Assembly (NCBI GenBank): GCA_003427395.1
Contig: BFEA01000159.1
Span: 339,989 to 365,877 of the forward strand
DNA: 25,889 bases
From: Chara braunii
Taxonomy: Eukaryota > Streptophyta > Charophyceae > Charales > Characeae
Reading direction: 5' to 3'
Shown piece by piece: positions 25,430-25,889 of the stretch. Within the stretch, counting starts at the first letter, position 1, and each line of letters starts with the position of its first letter. Below the pieces are notes generated by a model that was given only the letters and a program-made list of their open reading frames with translations, searched no databases and was not told the DNA's origin. The position numbers and the translations under genes are program-made.

Positions 25430-25889
25430 GAAGGGGAGCGTGCACGCGCATGTGTGTGTGTCCATGCTCATTGCCCTCCCTCCTCCTCCATCCATGCGCA
25501 TCACCCTCCTCCTCCTTCTCCGTCCTCATCGCTCTCCTCTCTTCTCGTCCAGCCTCCATCCTCTATCCTCGTCCGAGTCCTTATCCTCCCTACTCCTCTT
25601 CCCCTCCTCTTCCCTCGTTCCTCCCTCCTCCAACTTTCTCTTCGTCACCCCTCCCTCTCCACCTCCTCGATTGTCGACCTCCTATTCATCACCATGGCCG
25701 TCGTCTTGGTGTCATCACCCATGCACGTGTGGGCGTCTGCATATGTGTGTGTGTGTGTCCATGCTCCTCCCTCCTCCTCCATACATGCTTATAGCCCTCC
25801 TCCCTCCTCCATCCATGCTTGTCGCCCTCCTCCCTCCTCCTCCCTCCTCCTCCATCCATGCTCGTCGCTCTCCTCTTTTCTCCTCCAGC
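25430..25889. repeat. pyrimidine-rich minisatellite
   Basis: Variants of CCATGCTCRTCGCCCTCCTCC and CCTCCTCCATCCATGC recur to the window end. Two (TG)n-CCATGCTC segments (about 25448-25476 and 25745-25768) mark a larger direct duplication about 300 bp apart. The open frame that crosses it is low-complexity and not called as a gene. Confidence 0.75.

Noticed and set aside
25138-25794. 218-codon plus-strand frame rich in Pro, Ser and Leu
   Set aside because: It runs through a pyrimidine-rich minisatellite. The composition explains the lack of stops.

Overview
This window is repeat-dense DNA from a large eukaryotic genome. No intact host protein-coding gene can be supported in it. The eukaryotic signs are long poly(A) tracts, di- and tetranucleotide microsatellites, U6 spliceosomal RNA pseudogenes and two L1-type LINE retrotransposons whose reverse transcriptases end in a CCHC zinc finger. 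LINEs of this kind are typical of land plants and charophyte algae, so a streptophyte such as a stonewort is a reasonable guess, but that is inference. There is one 715-base assembly gap (13128-13842) and one isolated N (11051).

Layout. 1-5930 is a patchwork of foldback elements (991-1343 and the composite 3657-4462), a perfect 92-bp tandem duplication (2994-3177), microsatellites, a SINE with a tRNA-like head (4982-5225) and two of the three copies of a short element with three conserved hairpins (2141-2254, 5544-5645; the third is 6308-6406). A degraded hammerhead-ribozyme-like module lies at 364-470. A second module with an intact hammerhead core lies at 6045-6209, embedded in an (AATC)n microsatellite. 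6401-6725 is a tandem duplication of about 153 bp. 6777-7619 is an array of six 5'-truncated U6 snRNA copies, four on the minus strand and two on the plus strand, separated by a duplicated pyrimidine-rich spacer. Two of the copies form an imperfect palindrome of about 81 bp per arm.

7906-11923 is a 5'-truncated LINE (LINE-A) carrying the endonuclease C-terminus, reverse transcriptase and zinc finger, all broken by frameshifts and stops. A second copy of the LINE-A 3' tail (12903-13127) follows a different decayed reading frame (about 12292-12696) instead of a reverse transcriptase. This suggests a non-autonomous, ORF1-only relative.

13843-18059 holds minisatellites, a GTACG-rich patch, two foldback elements (15237-15536, 17590-17990) and long stretches with nothing recognisable. 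18071-24436 is a full-length LINE (LINE-B) flanked by a perfect 11-bp target-site duplication. It has a 5' UTR, ORF1, endonuclease, reverse transcriptase, zinc finger, 3' UTR and poly(A). It is also dead: it carries several frameshifts and stops, and the motif A aspartate of the reverse transcriptase is a tyrosine. Beyond it lie a long terminal-inverted-repeat element (24584-25022), a 30-nt phased GCCCC motif (25081-25200) and a pyrimidine-rich minisatellite running to the window end.

How the parts fit. LINE machinery plausibly supplied the reverse transcription that made the U6 copies, the SINE and the ORF1-only derivative. The hammerhead modules and the three-hairpin element look like small structured non-autonomous RNAs.
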